From Dactylorhiza incarnata (Eukaryota; Streptophyta; Magnoliopsida; Asparagales; Orchidaceae), in contig JAWHQI010000267.1 in the NCBI GenBank assembly GCA_033032865.1, positions 824,501 to 888,500 on the forward strand: DNA of 64,000 nucleotides, in the 5' to 3' direction. This document shows positions 59,367 through 64,000 of the stretch, piece by piece. The notes beneath the pieces were generated by a model. The model made no database searches, was not told the DNA's origin, and saw nothing but the letters and a program-made list of their open reading frames with translations. Within the stretch, counting starts at the first letter, position 1. Every line of letters starts with the position of its first letter. The position numbers were made by a program, and so were the translations under genes.

Positions 59367-62300
59367 TCATGTTTGCAGGAATGTCCAAAGGCCAATGAAA
59401 TTCCTATCTGGTATTTGGACAGCGGATGCTCTCGGCATATGACCGGGAGAAGAAGATTACTTCAGGATTATGTTCCAGTTGAGAACGGGCATAAAGTAAA
59501 GTTTGGCTGATCTGAACGAGATATTCTTATAGGTTATGGTTCAATAACCAACGACTCAGTCATTTTCACACGTGTAGCTCATGTGAAAGGATTGAAATAC
59601 AATCTGATTAGCATAAGCCAACTGTGTGACAAAGGCTATACCGTTGAGTTCTTTAGAGATAGATGCCTGATAAAGATGTCTGTGTCTGCGGAAACTATTT
59701 TAACAGGCTCTAGGAGTAGTGGTATTTACTGTTTGGATTTAATATGTTTACAGTCTTCTACCACAGTGTGTTTTGTTGCCAAAGATAGTGCATCTCTTTG
59801 TGACCAATGGCACAAGAGACTAGCACATATAAATTTCAAAACTATATCTATGTTATTTTCTCACAACTTGGTAAGGGATGCCCCCAAGTTAAATGCATTA
59901 AAGAAAGCCCTTGCCATGCTTGCCAAATGGGTAAGCAAACAAAGACTAGCTTTAAGAGCATAATTGGCAATAATTCTACCAGATGTCTTCATCTGCTGCA
60001 TATGGATTTATTTGGTCCAATGTCAGTTAGAAGCTTAGGTGGGAAAGCTTACACCTTGGTTATTGTTGATGACTATTCCCGGTTTGCATGAGTGTTCTTT
60101 CTAAAACTTAAGTCAGAAACCTTTGGCATATTCACTACATTTGTCAAGCTTATTCAGAATGAACTTGACTGTTCAGTGGTCAAAATCAGAAGTGACCATG
60201 GAACAGAATTTCAGTCTGGGGCCATGACAGAGTTTTGTGAAAGTCAAGGTATCTCCCATGAGTTTTCCTCTCCAAGTACTCCACAGCAAAATGGAGTAGC
60301 CGAGAGAAAGAATAGAACTCTCATAGAAGCTGGCAGGTCTATGTTGAGTGATTCTGCTCTTCCAGAATACTTCTGGGCAGAAGTCATCAACACATCTTGC
60401 CATGTGCAAAACAGAGCACTCATCAATAAGAACCATCGTAAGACCCCATATGAGATTCTAAAGGGCAGAAAACCAAAGATTTCATATCTTAGAATTTTTG
60501 GCAGTAAATGTTATGTACTTAACAATGGGAAACATCCTACAACCAAGTTTAGTGAAAACTGTTTTGAAGGTATTTTCGCAGGATATAGTAGCCATAGTAA
60601 GGCATATAGGATCTTTAATAAGAAAACTCTGGTGGTAGAAGAAACAGTTCATGTTGTATTTGATGAGACGAGTCTGCTGCATAGCAACTCGTCTAGTGTG
60701 TTCATTGAAGATGCAGGTGAAAAGCTCAAGGAACTCACTATGGAAGATGGAGTAAATACCACAGATGATGCACCAAAGTTGGCAGAAGAGATCTCAGGCT
60801 ACTCTGAAGATGAACAAGAAGTCCATGAAGAAGAAGATGTCCCAGAGGTGGCTGGACATCAAGTTGCTCCTGAAAATGCAAGTAACTTGGGAGTCAGATA
60901 TTCAAGAGATCATCCAGCTGATCAGATTATCGGAGATCCTTCAAGCAGAGTTCTAACGAGAAGAGGTACAACTAACGAAGTTTTACATTTAAGTTTTCTT
61001 TCACAGATTGAGCCGAAGAAGTTTGAAGAAGCAAACACCGATCCATCTTGGATCCTTGCTATGCAAGAGGAGCTCAACCAATTCAAGAGATGTAAAGTTT
61101 TGGAGTTGGTACCAAGACCCAAAGGACAGAATGTGATTGGAACCAAATGGGTCTACCGGAACAAGCTTGATGAAAAGGGCATCATTACAAAGAACAAAGC
61201 AAGACTGGTTGCACAAGGATACAGGCAAGAAGAAGGGATTGACTTTGATCAGACCTTTGCACCGGTAGCAAGACTTGAAGCCATCAGACTATTTCTGGCT
61301 TATGCTGCATATAAGGGCTTTAAGGTGTTCCAGATGGATGTGAAGTCAGCTTTCCTGAATGAAGACCTTAAAGAGGAAGTATATGTAGCTCAGCCTCCAG
61401 GTTTTGCAGATCCTAACTTTCCTGATCATGTATATTATTTACATAAAGCTTTGTATGGTCTCAAACAGGCACCCCGAGCCTGGTATGAGACTTTGTCCAG
61501 GTTCCTTCTTGAGAACAAATTCACAAGAGGAACAATAGATAAGACATTGTTTCTTAGGGAAGTAAAAGGCGAGATTTTGCTTGTGCAAATCTATGTCGAT
61601 GATATTATTTGGCTCTACAGATGACAAACTTTGCAAAAAGTTTTCTAACTTGATGTAAGGTAAGTTTGAAATGAGCAGTATGGGAGAGCTGAAATATTTC
61701 TTAGGACTCCAGGTGCACCAATCTGAAGATGGAATTTTCATCTCTCAGACGAAGTTCACCAAAGAGCTTCTTAAGAAATTTGGAATGGAGAGTGCAACCT
61801 CTATGAGGACTCCAATGGGCTCAAGTATGTCTCTGGACAAGGATGAGAAAGGGAAACCTTTTGATGAAACTAAGTACAGAAGCATAATTGGGTCCTTGCT
61901 CTACCTTACTGCTAGTAGGCCTGATATAATGTTTTCAACATGTGTTTGTGCCAGGTATCAGGTGAACTGTAAGAAATCTCATTATGCCGCTGCAAAGAGG
62001 ATTTTGAGATACCTTAAGGGTACACCAAATCTCGGCTTATGGTACCCGAGAAGCAATGACTTTGAACTAATTGGTTTTTCAGATGCTGATTTTGCAGGTA
62101 GCAAAGATGATAGAAAGAGTACTTCAGGAACTTGCCAGTTCTTGGGCAAAAGACTCGTTTCCTGGAGTAGCAAGAAGCAAAATTGTGTTGCAATATCAAC
62201 TGCTGAATCGGAGTAAATCTCTGCCGGTAGTTGCTGTGCACAACTTTTGTGAATAAAGAATCAGCTTGAGGACTATAACTTAAAGCTCACAGAAATCCCC

Positions 62301-62537
62301 ATGTTCTGTGACTCCTCAAGTGCTATTGCCATAGCACATAATCCAGTCTCTCACAGCAGAACAAAGCACATTGAGCTTCGCTACCACTTCATCTGGGAAC
62401 ATGTGGAGAGTAAGGATATTAATTTGTTATATATTAATACTGACAAGCAAATTGCAGATATTTTTATGAAGCCTCTGGACGAGACCAAGTTCAATTTCTT
62501 CAAAATGGAACTTGGAATGCTTAACAAGGAATCTTGA
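59367..62537 (+). pseudogene. Copia pol remnant (protease, integrase, RT, RNase H)
   Basis: Domains in order: protease (YLDSGCSRHMTG near 59410); gag-pre-integrase (CDQWHKRLAHI near 59797); integrase core (HMDLFGP near 60000, RSDHGTEF near 60190, [17 protein letters not shown] near 60270); RT ([19 protein letters not shown] near 61193, [11 protein letters not shown] near 61330, YVDDII near 61592); and RNase H (SDADFAGSKDDRKSTSG near 62078, DSSSAIAIAHNP near 62304, HIELRYHFI near 62370). Breaks: TGA 59508-59510; frameshift near 59870; TGA 60089-60091; frameshift near 61615; TAA 61656-61658; TAA 62214-62216; TGA 62250-62252. All catalytic motifs are still recognisable, so decay is fairly recent. 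The longest open part is 60092-61624. Confidence 0.9.
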
Positions 62538-62855
62538 AGACAGGACTGTTGGAATTTCACGAAATTGCACGGGATTTCACTGGATAAATCAGAAAATTTC
62601 ATGATGTTTCACGAGATTTCACGTGTCAAAATCTTTATCTTCTCGGACACGTCTCCCGTGAAATCTTATTATTAAATACAATTTATTGGATCCGAAGAGC
62701 CATCCGTGAAATCAGGTACGCGCTAAATTTTTTTTTATATATATATAAATATTGAAAACACTTGATTCCACGCGACCCCTCCGTGAAAAACCCTATTCGT
62801 CTCTTCGGCTCCCTCGAGAAATTACTGTTCTTCTTCCCGAAGTTTTACGAGTTCA
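62538..62855 (+). other. Spacer between pol and the post-pol ORF
   Basis: Non-coding; contains four or five variants of a TTTCACGAAATT/GATTTCAC motif (62555-62640, 62650, 62700), a short direct repeat of unknown role. Confidence 0.55.
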
Positions 62856-64000
62856 ATGGCGCCCAAAGCTTCTGGAGGTTTGCACTCAGGGGGAGAGCTG
62901 GTGAGAGGCGCATTCCGAACTGCTTTAGATGATTTTCGAAACATCATTTTGATGCTTGAAGTGGTCGGGCTAAAGTTTGTCCTGGAAGAGCCGGCTAAAA
63001 TTTTAGAACAAGATGTTCTAGAGTTTTTCAGAAATGCCAAGATCACCAGTCAAGGTAAGAAGATCAAAAGCTCCATTCGATCCTGCTCGATTATTCTGAA
63101 GGCAAGTGGCATCAATAGGATTTTAAGGATGCCTGAAGTAGAATCTGAAGAACTGTACGTTGAAGATATCTTAAGAGCCAAAAGGTTCTGTGGCATTAAT
63201 GATGAAGGTTCAAAAATAAGGAGAAAGTTTATGAATGATGGAGGTAAGCTTCTGTGTGATATTATAGGCAAAGTTTTACTGTGTAAAGTAGGATCTCATG
63301 ACTATTTATCTGAAGAAGCTTTTAAGATTCACACAACAATTATCTGTAGAAAGAATTTTAATTTTGGTGAAGTTATTTTTGAGAAAATTAAAGAAAGCTT
63401 TCAAACTCCAAATTTTGGAAGAATTATCAGCCTGCTCCTGAGTGGTAGTAATCTTGATATGTTTAATCTTGGAAGAGGCTCTCCACTCCATTACACCAAG
63501 AAAATCACCTCTTCTATTTTCTCCAAATGGGAAAGGATCATTCCAAAGGGTGGCGTAAAGAAGGCTGCTGATGCTGATGAGGTAGCCTTGCAGATGGATG
63601 ATAGAACTCTGGAAGTAGGTCAACCCTCAAGAGGTAGTGACCTAGTTCAGCTCCTGATCAGGGCAGAGATGAACATGTTGAGGGGGAGTTTCCAACCCCA
63701 AGAGACAATGTTGAAAGTGGTGTTGCTGCAGAAGAAATTCATCCCAGTGAAGCTGATCAAATTCATGTTGACCCAGTTAGTACTCCTGTTCCTGATGTTG
63801 TTCATGATCTGGAGGGTCAAGGGAAATTTGCTGACGTAGATGAAGCTGCTATGCTGGAAGAATCAAGGAATTCACCTGCAGTGTTTGTTTCTAACTCAGA
63901 AGATAATGAAGATTTGCCAGACACTGCATCTGCACATTCTGAGAAATCTGATTCAATGGAGATGGACAATTTTGATGAACAGTTGGAGTTAGCCAAGAAG
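62856..64000 (+). pseudogene. Post-pol ORF of the Copia element (env-like position), frameshifted
   Basis: ORF MAPKASGGLHSGGELVRGAF onward is open to 63839, but its sense changes near 63640. From there the better frame, acidic and without stops to the window end (DEHVEGEFPTP, SNSEDNEDLPDTASAH), is a different one, so a frameshift is likely. Position after pol matches the env-like third ORF described in some Sireviruses. I see no signal peptide or clear transmembrane segment in the first 270 codons; the apparent hydrophobic end (LVLLFLMLFMIW, near 63777) is out of frame with the acidic reading and is probably spurious. Function unknown. Confidence 0.6.

Larger units (their letters stand above)
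45781..64000 (+). mobile_element. Sirevirus-like Ty1/Copia element, interrupted and degenerate, open at the window end
   Basis: Order: LTR (45781-46012), tRNA-iMet primer site, gag with long acidic/lysine-rich C part and two zinc knuckles, protease, integrase, RT, RNase H (all + strand), then a further ORF after pol from 62856. A large gag and an extra post-pol ORF are features of Sireviruses. The 3' LTR lies beyond the window. gag is split by the CACTA element at 47006. pol has several stops and frameshifts, so the copy is dead. Confidence 0.88.

Overview
This is nuclear DNA from a flowering plant, made almost entirely of transposable elements nested in one another around a small damaged host-gene cluster. 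A plant origin is shown by Ty3/Gypsy elements with chromodomain-type integrase tails, a Sirevirus-like Ty1/Copia element, CACTA (En/Spm) transposons, initiator-tRNA-Met primer sites, and a multi-exon cucumisin-type subtilase. GC-rich catalytic exons in the subtilase hint at a monocot, but I cannot name the species.

Layout. 1-2287: the 3' end of a + strand Gypsy element with a 2.07 kb LTR. 2331-5782: copy 1 of a tandem segmental duplication (an LTR-like block, a tandem-repeat upstream region, subtilase exons 1-4). 6289-6772: a FAR1-domain gene fragment. 6785-30214: copy 2 of the same segment, inflated from about 3.5 to 23 kb by at least four insertions: a 15.9 kb non-coding giant-LTR retrotransposon (7588-23484), a 688 bp inverted-repeat element, a block of about 1.95 kb that looks like an LTR, and a block of about 1.6 kb rich in hairpin minisatellites. 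The remaining subtilase exons follow (30510-32680). This gene is complete in layout but carries a nonsense codon. 33275-33494 is a Harbinger-type MITE, 33640-33832 a third subtilase relic, and 33840 onward a CACTA end fragment.

35422 to the window end is a four-level nest. A - strand Gypsy element that has lost its reverse transcriptase is interrupted in its LTR by a second - strand Gypsy (Tekay/Del-like) element. That one is interrupted in its integrase by a + strand Sirevirus-like Copia element, whose gag is split by a 10.9 kb CACTA transposon. The CACTA has both termini, its target-site duplication and two apparently uninterrupted genes (TNP2-like, 1119 codons; TNPA/Ptta-like, 475 codons), so it is the only element here that could still be autonomous.

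The most unusual signal is in the giant LTRs at 7588-14430 and 17026-23484. Each carries tandem arrays whose 44/45 bp units keep two 5-bp-stem, 5-nt-loop inverted repeats, with a stem change that is matched on both sides. A single such hairpin occurs at the corresponding place in the LTR of the coding-capable relative at 39290-44927. The two LTRs differ in length by 384 bp, and array copy-number changes account for it.
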